Shown piece after piece: positions 1-8,921 of a stretch of DNA of 33,900 nt. The stretch's first letter is position 1. Every line of letters begins with the position of its first letter. A program made the position numbers and the translations under genes. This DNA comes from Gemmatimonadota bacterium. GTDB lineage: Bacteria; Gemmatimonadota; Gemmatimonadetes; Longimicrobiales; Gaopeijiaceae. The notes under the pieces were generated by a model. The model was given only the letters and a program-made list of their open reading frames with translations, was not told the DNA's origin and did no database searches. The stretch covers positions 1-33,900 of the forward strand of contig PWWP01000247.1 in the NCBI GenBank assembly GCA_003562075.1, read 5' to 3'.

Positions 1-252
1 GACGAAGAAGAGGCCTGGTACCTCCTTCAGCGAGAGCGGGGAATCGAGCTCTGGGTCGAAGGGCGCCGTCTGCCGGACATGCGCCGGTGGGCCGTCACCC
101 CCGGATACGCCAACTTCGATGTGGTTCGGGTGGAGGCGCCTGGCGACCAGCCCATCGAAACCGACGAGGTCCGGAACGTCCTGGACAACCCCATGGGTGA
201 ACTCTGTCTCCCCATGAGCGTAGACGAGCGGAACTCGAACCCGAACCTCTGA
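1..252 (+). CDS. SusD/RagB family nutrient-binding lipoprotein, C-terminal fragment
   Basis: Only the last 83 codons are present; the reading frame is open from the first base to the TGA at 250-252. SusD proteins are outer-membrane lipoproteins that bind a glycan or peptide and hand it to a TonB-dependent SusC pore. What is visible is the family's C-terminal signature: ERGIELWVEGRRLPDMRRW (residues 12-30), followed near the end by CLPMS and then NSNPNL, the usual Cys-Leu-Pro-(Ile/Met)-Ser...Asn-Pro-Asn ending. The N-terminal TPR-like part and any SusC partner would lie to the left, outside the window. A strong hairpin ten bases after the stop suggests this is the last gene of its transcript. 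Substrate cannot be inferred. Confidence 0.85.
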   Translation, partial: DEEEAWYLLQRERGIELWVEGRRLPDMRRWAVTPGYANFDVVRVEAPGDQPIETDEVRNVLDNPMGELCLPMSVDERNSNPNL

Positions 253-262
253 CCTGAGCCGT

Positions 263-299
263 CCGGGGGTTGGTCCGTCAGGAATGGACCAGCCCCCGG
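263..299 (+). terminator. Hairpin terminator after the SusD gene
   Basis: Arms 263-276 and 286-299 pair over 14 positions with a single G-T wobble, around a 9-base loop. The hairpin begins ten bases after the SusD stop codon. There is no clear T-run after it, so it may stop transcription weakly or with Rho. It overlaps an upstream in-frame ATG at 284, an argument against that ATG being the start of the next gene. Confidence 0.65.
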
Positions 300-358
300 G
301 TCCACTGTCTTCCGGGGGGAGGGGTCGGATGGCCGACCGCTCCCCCCGAGGCATATCC

Positions 359-363
359 AGGAG
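359..363 (+). promoter_or_regulatory. Ribosome binding site that fixes the gamma-glutamyltransferase start
   Basis: AGGAG lies ten bases before the ATG at 374. The earlier in-frame ATG at 284 sits inside the hairpin that follows the SusD gene and has no comparable site. The 374 start also places a signal-peptide-like segment near the N-terminus. Confidence 0.6.
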
Positions 364-373
364 TCTTTTCCTC

Positions 374-2350
374 ATGACCCATCGACCCGTCCATGGCGAT
401 GGAACCGTACCTCCTCGAACACCATGGCGTCGGATCGGCGAGACCTTTCCATGGCCTTCCGTCCTCATCCTGGCCGGCCTCATCTCGCTCAGCCTGCACG
501 GATGCGGAGCCACTCCGCCAGCCTCGACGCCCGATCCTGGTCCCACCACCGCGCCGGCTCCCGCCGGGGCCGAAGGCGAGCTCACCGCCCCCACTCCCCA
601 CACGCATGGTTCGGCAGGGAGCCGGGCCGTCGGAAGTGAGGCCATGGTGGCCTCAGCCCACCCCCGGGCCACGCAGGCCGGCGTCCAGATCCTGGAGGCA
701 GGTGGGAACGCCATAGACGCCGCCGTGGCCACCGCCTTCGCCGTAGGCGTGGTGGAACCCATGATGGCCGGGATCGGGGGAAGTGGAGGGATGCTCCTCT
801 GGCTGGAGAGCGAAGAACGGGCCGAATATCTGGACTTCTACGCTGTGGCCCCGGCCAACCCCGACACCACGTTCCCCCACTACGACGGTCCGAACCACAC
901 CCCTCGGGGGGTCGCTGTACCGGGAACCGTGGCAGGCCTCCTGGAGGCGCTGGAGAGCCATGGAACCATGGACCGGGGCCAGGTCCTGTCCCATGCCATC
1001 GCCCTGGCCCAGGACGGCTTCCCCGTCTCCCCCCTCCTGGCTCGAACCATTGCAGGGGACTCGACCAAGCTGGTCCAGTACCGTCGATCCCAGGAGATCT
1101 TCTGGCCTGGCTACCGCCCCCTTCGGGCAGGGGAGAGGTTGGTCCAGCCCGAACTGGCGGAATCCCTCCGGGCCATTGCCCGAGAAGGTCGAGCCGGATT
1201 CCATGAAGGGCCGGTGGCCCAGGAGATCGTCCAGGTCCTCAATGAAGGGGGAAACCCCATGACCCTGGAGGACCTGGCCTCCTTCACTCCCCGCTGGCGC
1301 CGTCCGGTGTGCGGCGTCTACCGCGGACGCACAGTACTCTCGGCCCCTCCTCCCCAGTCCGGGATGCAGATCGTTCAGACCCTGAACCTCCTGGAGTCCC
1401 AGTCCCTGGGTGAGAGTGGCCCTCCATTCGCCTCCAGCACCGATCTCCACACCCTGGCCACCGCCATCCGGACGGCAGCTGGTGACCGGCGGAGCTTCCT
1501 GGGGGATCCGGACCAGGTGGGGGTGCCGGCCCGGGGGCTCATCTCACGCGGGTTTGCTGCAGAGCGGGCATCCCAGGTGGGCCGGGGTGCATCGCCCATC
1601 CCGCATGCGGTGCCGGAAGCCGACCCATGGGCCTTCGAGGACGAGGAGCCTCCGGAGGCGTGCCGGGCACTGATTCCCTTCGGATCGGCGCCGGCCCGCC
1701 TCCGCCCCGAGCCGCCTCACTCTGAACAGGCCTCAACCCCATCGTCCCTGGGAACGGCGGAGGTGTCATCCGATGGAGGCCAAGGGGGACACTCAGACCG
1801 AGACCACGGCGAGACGACCCATATCTCCGTGGTGGACGCAGAGGGTAACGCCGTCTCCCTCACCTTCACCCAAGGGGTCTACTTCGGTACCGGGGCGTGG
1901 GCTGCGGGAACCTTCCTGAACTCCGGGCTCTTCATCTTTTCAACGGAGGGCCCCAATCGGATCGCCCCCGGAAAGGCACCTGCCTCCACGACCACCCCCA
2001 CCATCCTCCTGGGACGGGACGGGGTGGAGATGGTGGTGGGCTCGCCCGGCGGGGGCCGGATCCCCCCGGCGGTCATCCAGACCATCGTCTTTATCCTGGA
2101 CTACGGGGTGGACCCGGCCACCGCCCTCACATTCCCCCGGATCAACCCCCACTTCACCGCTCCCAATCTGGATTTCGAACAGGGGATCAGCGGCGAGGTG
2201 CTGGCAGGTCTCCGGGGGCACGGCTGGGAGCCTCTGGTCTTCGCTCCCATGAGCCTCCATTTCGGAGGCGTCCAGCTCCTCTGGAATGATGGCCAGCAAT
2301 GGATCGGCGCCGCAGATCCCCGCCGCGACGGGGCTGCCGCCGGCTACTGA
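374..2350 (+). CDS. ggt: Gamma-glutamyltransferase (Ntn-hydrolase proenzyme)
   Basis: This enzyme cleaves or transfers the gamma-glutamyl group of glutathione and related peptides, normally in the periplasm. The 658-residue product starts with basic residues and a hydrophobic segment (about residues 27-43) ending in LHGC, a possible but atypical lipobox. The large-subunit signature GGNAIDAAVATAFAVGVVEP lies near residue 110. The autocleavage and nucleophile site is GETTHISVVD; the first Thr (T481 from this start) should become the N-terminus of the small subunit. SPGGGRIPPAVIQT near the C-terminus matches the oxyanion-loop region. An acidic, Pro/Ser-rich stretch of about 65 residues lies directly before the cleavage site and makes the protein longer than the usual 560-580 residues. 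A D-amino-acid aminotransferase gene follows after 42 bases on the same strand, so cotranscription is likely. Confidence 0.9.
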   Translation: MTHRPVHGDGTVPPRTPWRRIGETFPWPSVLILAGLISLSLHGCGATPPASTPDPGPTTAPAPAGAEGELTAPTPHTHGSAGSRAVGSEAMVASAHPRATQAGVQILEAGGNAIDAAVATAFAVGVVEPMMAGIGGSGGMLLWLESEERAEYLDFYAVAPANPDTTFPHYDGPNHTPRGVAVPGTVAGLLEALESHGTMDRGQVLSHAIALAQDGFPVSPLLARTIAGDSTKLVQYRRSQEIFWPGYRPLRAGERLVQPELAESLRAIAREGRAGFHEGPVAQEIVQVLNEGGNPMTLEDLASFTPRWRRPVCGVYRGRTVLSAPPPQSGMQIVQTLNLLESQSLGESGPPFASSTDLHTLATAIRTAAGDRRSFLGDPDQVGVPARGLISRGFAAERASQVGRGASPIPHAVPEADPWAFEDEEPPEACRALIPFGSAPARLRPEPPHSEQASTPSSLGTAEVSSDGGQGGHSDRDHGETTHISVVDAEGNAVSLTFTQGVYFGTGAWAAGTFLNSGLFIFSTEGPNRIAPGKAPASTTTPTILLGRDGVEMVVGSPGGGRIPPAVIQTIVFILDYGVDPATALTFPRINPHFTAPNLDFEQGISGEVLAGLRGHGWEPLVFAPMSLHFGGVQLLWNDGQQWIGAADPRRDGAAAGY

Positions 2351-2392
2351 CGGACCTCCCTGCGGCCCGCCCGCAGACAACACGAGAATGAC

Positions 2393-3274
2393 ATGTCACA
2401 GGACGACAGCACCATATATCTGAACGGGAGCTACCTTCCCCGCTCCCAGGGCTCCCTCTCGATCGACGACCGGGGCTTCATCTTCGGGGACGGGGTCTAC
2501 GAGGTGTTCCGGGCGGTGGACGGGGAGCTCTTTCAGGGCAGGGCCCACGTCACACGCCTCCTTCGGGGCCTGGATGCTCTGGGCATCCAGATTCCCGGTG
2601 AAGTGGAGGATCCGGGACTCCTGGCCATCGCTCGGTCACTCCTTGCCCGGAACCGTCACGATACCGGGCAAGCCACCATCTATCTCCAGGTCACTCGGGG
2701 GGCCGCGCCACGGACGCATCATTTCCCCACGCCCTCCGTTCCGCCCACCATTCTCCTCTATACATCCACCTTCAGGCACCCGGAAGGCCTCCACGAGAAG
2801 GGGGCGCGCTGCGTCCTCCACTCGGATCGACGTTGGTCCCGGGCCGACATCAAGTCGGTGAACCTCCTGCCCAACGTCCTGGCCAAGGAGGCGGCGCGGA
2901 AGGCCGGGGCCACCGAGGCCCTCTTTGTCCGGGACGGAATGCTTCTGGAAGGGTCCTCCACCAATCTCTTTGGCGTCCTGGACGGGGTCCTCCGCACCTA
3001 TCCTCCAGCCAACTACATCCTTCGGGGAATCACCCGGGACGTGGTCCTGGATCTGGCTGCAGGCCATGGGATCCCCACGCGGGAGGAGGGGATCCCCATG
3101 GAGGAACTTCCCCGGGTTTCGGAGCTCTTCATCACCGGGACCACCACCGACGTGCTTCCGGTGATCCAGGTGGATGAGACCAGCATTGGCAAGGGACGCC
3201 CCGGCCCAGTGACCCGGCGCCTTCAACGAGCTTTGCAGGAAGAGATGCTTCGGACCGGCACACCTACCGGGTGA
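2393..3274 (+). CDS. dat: D-amino-acid aminotransferase, fold-type IV PLP enzyme
   Basis: This 293-residue protein belongs to the class IV aminotransferases. The D-alanine type interconverts D-Ala and D-Glu with their keto acids and feeds peptidoglycan or D-amino-acid breakdown. The N-terminus carries the family motif DDRGFIFGDGVYEVFR (about residues 25-40). The segment RWSRADIKSVNLLPN matches the site of D-alanine aminotransferases, with K154 as the expected PLP lysine, and LLEGSSTNLF supplies the conserved Glu and phosphate-binding residues. Close relatives include branched-chain aminotransferase and aminodeoxychorismate lyase; the RW-x-R-x-DIKS pattern favours the D-amino-acid type. It sits 42 bases after the gamma-glutamyltransferase, and the pair could recycle glutamyl peptides and D-glutamate (inference). 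The last 11 bases overlap the end of the convergent menH gene. Confidence 0.85.
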   Translation: MSQDDSTIYLNGSYLPRSQGSLSIDDRGFIFGDGVYEVFRAVDGELFQGRAHVTRLLRGLDALGIQIPGEVEDPGLLAIARSLLARNRHDTGQATIYLQVTRGAAPRTHHFPTPSVPPTILLYTSTFRHPEGLHEKGARCVLHSDRRWSRADIKSVNLLPNVLAKEAARKAGATEALFVRDGMLLEGSSTNLFGVLDGVLRTYPPANYILRGITRDVVLDLAAGHGIPTREEGIPMEELPRVSELFITGTTTDVLPVIQVDETSIGKGRPGPVTRRLQRALQEEMLRTGTPTG

Positions 3275-4049
3275 AGAGGCGCAAGGCATCCGCCCATTCC
3301 TGGGGTGCCTCCAGGTGGAGGGTATGGCCGGCACCGGGGATGGACCGATGGGTGGCGCGGGGAATGGCCGATGTCATCTGCCGGGCCAGAGCTTCGAATT
3401 TCCGGTCCTTCGCCCCAGAGAGGAGGAGGGTCGGAGGGGCCAACTTCCCCAGCCGGGGCCAGTATGACGGCTGGGTGCCCGTCCCCAGCCCCCGAAGGCT
3501 GGCGGCCAGAACCGCAGCCGAGTGGGCGAGTCGCCCCTGCCGGATCCGTTCCAGCACCTGGGCTGGAAGCGCCGCCTGAGTCCGGAAGAGAGGCAGGCTG
3601 GCCCAGAAATCCACGAACCAGGGAACCCCCCGCTCAAGGATCGCCTGAGCCAGAGCCCCGTCCCGGGCCCGGCGGGCCGCCCGATCCCGAGCCGTTTCCA
3701 GCCCAGGTGAAGCACTTTCAAGCGTCAGGGTGGCCACCCGCTCCGGGTAGGTCAGCGCCGCGGCCAGGGCCAGACGCCCCCCCATGGAATAGCCGATCCA
3801 GTGGGCCCGACGGATTCCCGCCTCATCCAGCTCGGCCACGAGCCCATCCACCACCCGGTCCCACTGCAGGTCGTCCGGTTGCCAGTCGTCTGATTTTGGC
3901 CCATGCCCCGGAAGGTCTACCGCCCGGACGAGGCCCGCCTCTGCCAGCCCCTCCAGGAGAGGGCGCCCCCAACGCGCCCCAGCACCGGTGAAGCCGTGGA
4001 CCAGGAGGTAGGGAATCCCTTCGGGAGGCCCCTCGATTACGACGCTCAT
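3264..4049 (-). CDS. menH: SHCHC synthase MenH, alpha/beta hydrolase of menaquinone synthesis
   Basis: MenH removes pyruvate from SEPHCHC to give SHCHC in the cytoplasmic menaquinone pathway. The 261-residue length is typical. Motifs in order are LLVHGFTGAGARW (oxyanion region, about residues 15-27), AVDLPGHG (43-50), the nucleophile elbow GYSMGGRLAL with S88, SGAKDRKF carrying the acid, and GAGHTLHLEAP carrying the catalytic His. The Lys-Phe after the acid and the His-x-x-His-Leu-Glu-x-Pro ending are characteristic of MenH rather than of a generic lipase. It lies 54 bases downstream of the large composite gene on the same strand, but no other men gene is in view, so the neighbourhood does not confirm the pathway. 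A different small-ester hydrolase is the main alternative. Confidence 0.75.
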   Translation of the reverse strand: MSVVIEGPPEGIPYLLVHGFTGAGARWGRPLLEGLAEAGLVRAVDLPGHGPKSDDWQPDDLQWDRVVDGLVAELDEAGIRRAHWIGYSMGGRLALAAALTYPERVATLTLESASPGLETARDRAARRARDGALAQAILERGVPWFVDFWASLPLFRTQAALPAQVLERIRQGRLAHSAAVLAASLRGLGTGTQPSYWPRLGKLAPPTLLLSGAKDRKFEALARQMTSAIPRATHRSIPGAGHTLHLEAPQEWADALRLFTR

Positions 4050-4103
4050 AGAAGGGCAATCACCACACCTGGACGGGGAGTCACGACATCCAGGAAGTCG
4101 GAG

Positions 4104-7100
4104 TCAAAACACCCATCGGGCGTCGAGTCGGAAGGCCCGGTAGCGGTAGCCGTCTCCCAGATCGGCCCCCATCCGCTCCAGGCCGGCAGTGGACCCGGCC
4201 GCCGAGAGCCCCAGCTCCCGCCCGGGCCCCCACCGCCGCGCCAGACGGAGATTCCCCCGGATCACACCGGCCAGCTCCCCGTCATCGCCGATCTTCTGCA
4301 CCCCGGGGGCCCCCTCCAACCCCACGCCCCATCGTTCCCCATCGGTCCGCCACCCCAGGGGGAGTTCGGCCAGCCCAAAGAAGTCGGGCGAGAAGTAGCC
4401 ATCAGCCAGCGTCCGGTCAAAGCCGAAAGCCCGGGCGCTGAGGCCCGCCGACCAAGGTCCCCCGGTCCAACCCAGCCGGGCCGATGCGTTCCACCGATCA
4501 TTTTCCTCCGTGCCCTGGAACCGAGCCCAGCCTGCTCCACCGGCAAGGCGCCAGCCAGGACGGAAGCCCCAGCTCAGGTCCACTGCCGTCTCAGTGGCTT
4601 CCACTACCGTCTCGACCAGGCGAGCCGTCACGTCCACCGGGCTCCGGTTGGCCCGGACCGTGGCCACCAACGGGTGTCGAGCCGGAGAACTGGCCTGGAT
4701 CAGGAGTCGGTGCCGGGTCGCCTCATCCAGCGAGCCCTGCGCTCCCCCACCCCCCAACCGAATGCGCCACCCGGGCTCCAGGAACGCCTCTGCAGAGAGC
4801 ATCCCACCGGTGGCGTGGGCTGAGAGGCCCGGGAGGGAGAGCTCTCTCCGGTACATCTCCATGTGGAGGGTGAGGCGGGGTCGGAGGGGAACTCGCCCGT
4901 TCAGAAGGAGCGTCAGCGCCTCATGATCGTCCGAGTCGGCCTCGAAGATCACGGCCCCATCCAGGGCCGGGTTCAATGCGGCGTCCACCCAGCGTAGCTG
5001 TTCCCTCAGGACACCAGGGATGGGCTCGCCCACTTCTCCCGCCACCTCTCTCCCGGCCTGGGCTCGCCCCTGCCACCGGAGGTTCTGGACCAGGCCTGCC
5101 CGTGCGTCGGCGTCCCCTGGAGACAGGGAAACGGCTTCACGCCAGGCCTCTTCCCCCTCCGGAAGGCGCCCACCCCAGGAGAGAGCTCGCCCCAGACCCA
5201 TCCAGGCGTCGACCCGGTCCGGAGCCCGGGCCAGAGCCTCCTCGTAGTGGTGAACTGCCTCCCGGGTCATCCCGGCCAGTGCAAGGAGTCGCGCCAGGGA
5301 GAGGCGAGCATCCACATCGTTCGGATCGGCTGCCAGGACCGAGTCCCAGGCTACCCGGGCTTCCTCCACCTCCCCAGCCGAGACCAGAAGGCGAGCCCGG
5401 CTCCGGTGAAGCTCCAGGTTCTCCTGGCCGCCCACCTCCAGGAGCCGGCCATAGGCCGAGGCCGAGGCCCGGTAGTCGCCGGTCCATTCCAGGAACTGGG
5501 CCCGGGCTTCCAGAGCCAGGACATACGCAGGCTCCAGGGCCAGGACCTGCTCCAGCTCGGCCAGAGCCCTTTCCAGTTCCCCACTCCAGGCCAGCACCCG
5601 AGCCCGGTGGGTCAGGGCCTCCACATTCTCGGGCTCCAACCCGATCAGGCGATCCAGAAGGGCCAGGGACTCCTCGAACTGATCCTCCCACGCCAGGAGG
5701 AGGCCCAGACGGAGGAGGGCCACCTGGTCATCCGGTTCATCCTCCAGGACCAATCGATAGAGCTCCTCCGGATCGTCGTCACCTCCGTGGATCCAGGCCT
5801 GGTTCGCCCGTTCCCGAATCGTCAGGGTATCCGGAGCCGGAACGGAAAGGTCCCAACCGGCGCGGACAATGCTGGCGCCATCCCGCTCATGATCCCCATC
5901 CCCATGGCCGGATCCATCGCCATCCCCATTCTGGTTGCCGGCTCCATGGTCCGGACCGGAGCCATTCTCGTCGCCCACACGACCGGGCGCTGCGCTGCTC
6001 CAACCGACGTCTCCAGCGCTCGTGTCACCCACCGACCGGCTGACCTCATCCACCCCAGGGCTGGAGGCCGAGGTACGGGCAAATGAAGGAATCTCCTGAA
6101 AGGCCCGGGCCAGGGCGTCAAAGACAGGGCGCTTGCGGGCCTCCCACTGAGGCTCGGTCCACTCTTCCCAGGCCAGGACCGGGACCTCGTCCCCGTCCCC
6201 TGGCAGGGTGACCCAGCCCCCATCCGGGTTCCGGTATGCGACCATGACCCCGATCCCATCGACCTGCTGGAACTGGAGGCCCTGGGCACCGGCCGAGCCC
6301 TGGAGGATGGTCCGGGTGGAGGGATCGGTGACGTTCAGGAGATTCCAGGGGATCCGAACCTCCAGGGCACCCCCATCCGTCCACTCCCAATAGCCATCCG
6401 GCGTATCTCCACGGGGCAGAATCCCCCGGTCATACCCGACTGCCAGGACCTCCACCGAGTCGCGAGTGAAGCGCCGCCGGTTCATGATCATCCGGAGAGG
6501 CGCGTAAACCCCGTCTTCGGTCGCCTCACTCCGAAACGGCAGGTTGAATTCCTGCTCACCTCGGAAGGTGAAGAACCCGGGGGGGAGGGCGCCGGGCTCC
6601 GGCTCCCACTCCAGGAGGGTCCCTGGCACGTCAGGACCCACCTCCCGGAACCGGAAGAGGGCCTGGGTGGGATGGGCCAGGATTCGGACAGTGTCCCGAG
6701 TGGCGTGGAGGACGAACTCGGCCCCTGCCGGCAGTCGCGGGCCCAGGCCACCGGGCCACCGAAACTCGCCAACCTCAGGGCCCGCCAGATCGAATCCGAG
6801 GAAGATCTCCTCCACCCCGGAGGTGCCTGGCATCACGTGGAACCAGAGATGCCCTTCGTCCACCTCTCCCCGGAGCGTGGCCATCCCCCGGTCCCCATCG
6901 CCTGTCTGGGACAGAAACGAGTTCGCCTCCCATCCCTCCGTCCGGTCCTGGAGAGTGGCACCCTTCACCGGAGGTGCCGGATCCTTGGCGATGACCCCGT
7001 AGTGCTGCTCCGAGTTCAGCCGGTTCAGCCATCGAACCCGGTGCTCCGCCGGGTACTCGAATTCCAGCACCGGCCAGTTCAGCTTGAACCACTCGTCGAT

Positions 7101-8921
7101 CCAGGCAAAGAAGATCCCCCCTCCCATCCCGGCCTCGGCGATCTCCAGGGTCAGGCGGTGGTTTCCGGCAGCGTGTTCGGCCTCGGTGAGTCCGCCGTGG
7201 TGGAGCCCTTCCGGCTGGATGTGGGAGTTGCCCAAAGAGGCGGGGAGCCCGTACTCGGCGATGATCACCGGGATCTCCCGATGGTGGTCCTTCAGGGCCG
7301 TCAGGTACCCCAGGTAACGGGAGGGGCCGAAGGTGGAGGTGGCCTGGGCGAAGGATTCCTCCAGGATCATGAAGTCGGGGTAGTAGGGATAGGCATGGTA
7401 GGCGGCAAACACCCCGGCCGCGAAACGTTCCGTGGGCCGGTGGAGGGACGGGTCTACCGCGGGCCCGTCATTATCGTACTCCCGGATGGGAATCAACTCC
7501 GGATCCCCCAAAGCCCTGCGGATGTTCTCCTCCTCCTGGGCGGTGGCCTCGGTGGGGTGATGGAGGGGGTCCAGGGTAGGCCAGGTGGTATAGGCCACAG
7601 GCCGCTGAACCCGATAGGTCCTGGTCTCGTAGGCCACCAACTCCTCTACCGCCCGGGCCAGCCATCCATCCATGGGGCTACCGGCCGACATGACGACGTA
7701 CTCTCCCTGGAAAGCTCCCATCTCCGGGTACATCTCGTTGAAGCGATCCACCGAATACGGCTCCCACTCCCGGCCCAGGATGTAGCCCAGGACCCAGGGC
7801 GAGACGTCCTCCGTGTAGTGCCCCGACGCATGTCCGGGTCGAGGCGCGATGTCCGCCCGTCCGTGGAGGAGGTCCACCACCCGGCGCATCTCCTGGAAGA
7901 AGGCTCCCTCCCATGCATCGTCCAGGTAGTCGTGGTCCGGTGGGAGCTCGGTCCAGACTCCGTGGAGGAGGAAGATGGGCGCCTGGGGATGGCTCCGGTT
8001 GTGGGCCGCCAACTCCTCGTAGAAAGCCGGAGGGTGGATGGTGTACACCCGGATCGCATTCACCCCCATCTGACCCATCTGTTGGATCCACCGCCGGTAG
8101 ATGGCCGAGTCCTGCGGGAACTCACCTGGGAAGTGGCCTGGGAGGGCTGCTCCAAGATTCATGCCCTTCACATAGAAGGGCGCCCACCCCTCATGGCCCA
8201 GGACCTCCAGGTGGTCCCCTTGGGCCCGGAATCGCACCTCCACCGTATCGGGGAGGACGAGTTCTGCTCGCTCCGGAGCCGGGCCCATTCCCGCTGGAAG
8301 CCGTCCCAGGAACTCCTCTGCCTCCGGATGCCCCGGAGACAGTTCCAGGACCTGTCGGAAGCGGCGGTCCACCTCTTCCAGGTCACCGGCTCGCCACGCC
8401 AGAATCCCAAGTCCGACCAGGGCATCCACGTGCTCGGACTCCAGGTCGACCACCTGCTGGAGGCGCTCACGGGCCGGCCCCTCTTTCCCTTCTCGGAGGA
8501 ATACGTATCCGGCCCCGGTCAGGGCGTCGGCGTGTTCGGGGCAGAACTCCAGGGCTTCCTGGAACCGATGAAATGCGTCGTCCAGATCCCCGGCCCGGAA
8601 AGCGGCCCAGCCTTCCTCCACCAGGGGGTTGGCTCGGGTTGGACAGAGGAGTACATCCTGCCCATGCAGGGGAGGTGAGGTCTCATGGGAAGGCGCTGGG
8701 AATCCGGCAGCCGCCAGACCCGTCGGAACCACCGCTCCAGCCGCCAGGAGCGCACCCACCAGGAGCAGGAAGATGGGGAGGAGCACTGCGCCCGAGCCGT
8801 TTCCCTGGCTGTTGGCGATGGTCGGGACGGACCCAACACCCATCAGGTGGAGGTGCCTTTCCATTCGCAGATCTGGCCCACCAGCACCCGGCGCCGGCCC
8901 CCCCTCCGACTCAGGAGCCAT
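4104..8921 (-). CDS. Composite exported protein: TPR, glycosidase-like barrel, TPR, outer-membrane beta-barrel
   Basis: This 1605-residue protein has an unusual order of parts. Residues 44-72 look like a signal peptide, although the start could also be M20 (8864) or M27 (8843). Residues 97-200 form about three TPRs. Residues 235-640 read as a glycoside-hydrolase-like TIM barrel: VKGMNLGAALPG, GVNAIRVYTIHPPAF, GREWEP (E385/E387) and IIAEYGLPAS with E556 as a candidate catalytic Glu. Residues 655-925 are beta-rich with a DOMON/CBM9-like look. Residues 980-1015 are a Gly/Asp/Asn/His-rich linker. Residues 1035-1290 contain about seven TPRs, and residues 1315-1605 alternate like an outer-membrane barrel ending in RWVF, with a terminal Phe as expected for BAM insertion. 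TPR plus barrel recalls PgaA/BcsC-type polysaccharide export pores, so secretion or trimming of a surface glycan is my inference. The start overlaps the preceding hydrolase gene by 11 bases. Confidence 0.75.
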   Translation of the reverse strand: MAPESEGGPAPGAGGPDLRMERHLHLMGVGSVPTIANSQGNGSGAVLLPIFLLLVGALLAAGAVVPTGLAAAGFPAPSHETSPPLHGQDVLLCPTRANPLVEEGWAAFRAGDLDDAFHRFQEALEFCPEHADALTGAGYVFLREGKEGPARERLQQVVDLESEHVDALVGLGILAWRAGDLEEVDRRFRQVLELSPGHPEAEEFLGRLPAGMGPAPERAELVLPDTVEVRFRAQGDHLEVLGHEGWAPFYVKGMNLGAALPGHFPGEFPQDSAIYRRWIQQMGQMGVNAIRVYTIHPPAFYEELAAHNRSHPQAPIFLLHGVWTELPPDHDYLDDAWEGAFFQEMRRVVDLLHGRADIAPRPGHASGHYTEDVSPWVLGYILGREWEPYSVDRFNEMYPEMGAFQGEYVVMSAGSPMDGWLARAVEELVAYETRTYRVQRPVAYTTWPTLDPLHHPTEATAQEEENIRRALGDPELIPIREYDNDGPAVDPSLHRPTERFAAGVFAAYHAYPYYPDFMILEESFAQATSTFGPSRYLGYLTALKDHHREIPVIIAEYGLPASLGNSHIQPEGLHHGGLTEAEHAAGNHRLTLEIAEAGMGGGIFFAWIDEWFKLNWPVLEFEYPAEHRVRWLNRLNSEQHYGVIAKDPAPPVKGATLQDRTEGWEANSFLSQTGDGDRGMATLRGEVDEGHLWFHVMPGTSGVEEIFLGFDLAGPEVGEFRWPGGLGPRLPAGAEFVLHATRDTVRILAHPTQALFRFREVGPDVPGTLLEWEPEPGALPPGFFTFRGEQEFNLPFRSEATEDGVYAPLRMIMNRRRFTRDSVEVLAVGYDRGILPRGDTPDGYWEWTDGGALEVRIPWNLLNVTDPSTRTILQGSAGAQGLQFQQVDGIGVMVAYRNPDGGWVTLPGDGDEVPVLAWEEWTEPQWEARKRPVFDALARAFQEIPSFARTSASSPGVDEVSRSVGDTSAGDVGWSSAAPGRVGDENGSGPDHGAGNQNGDGDGSGHGDGDHERDGASIVRAGWDLSVPAPDTLTIRERANQAWIHGGDDDPEELYRLVLEDEPDDQVALLRLGLLLAWEDQFEESLALLDRLIGLEPENVEALTHRARVLAWSGELERALAELEQVLALEPAYVLALEARAQFLEWTGDYRASASAYGRLLEVGGQENLELHRSRARLLVSAGEVEEARVAWDSVLAADPNDVDARLSLARLLALAGMTREAVHHYEEALARAPDRVDAWMGLGRALSWGGRLPEGEEAWREAVSLSPGDADARAGLVQNLRWQGRAQAGREVAGEVGEPIPGVLREQLRWVDAALNPALDGAVIFEADSDDHEALTLLLNGRVPLRPRLTLHMEMYRRELSLPGLSAHATGGMLSAEAFLEPGWRIRLGGGGAQGSLDEATRHRLLIQASSPARHPLVATVRANRSPVDVTARLVETVVEATETAVDLSWGFRPGWRLAGGAGWARFQGTEENDRWNASARLGWTGGPWSAGLSARAFGFDRTLADGYFSPDFFGLAELPLGWRTDGERWGVGLEGAPGVQKIGDDGELAGVIRGNLRLARRWGPGRELGLSAAGSTAGLERMGADLGDGYRYRAFRLDARWVF

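Noticed and set aside
284-373. Upstream start of the gamma-glutamyltransferase
   Set aside because: The ATG is inside the terminator-like hairpin and has no ribosome site, while the ATG at 374 has AGGAG.
6672-8678. Long open frame on the + strand antisense to the composite gene (668 codons)
   Set aside because: It has no recognisable motif and lies opposite a gene with clear domains. Long antisense frames are expected at this GC content.
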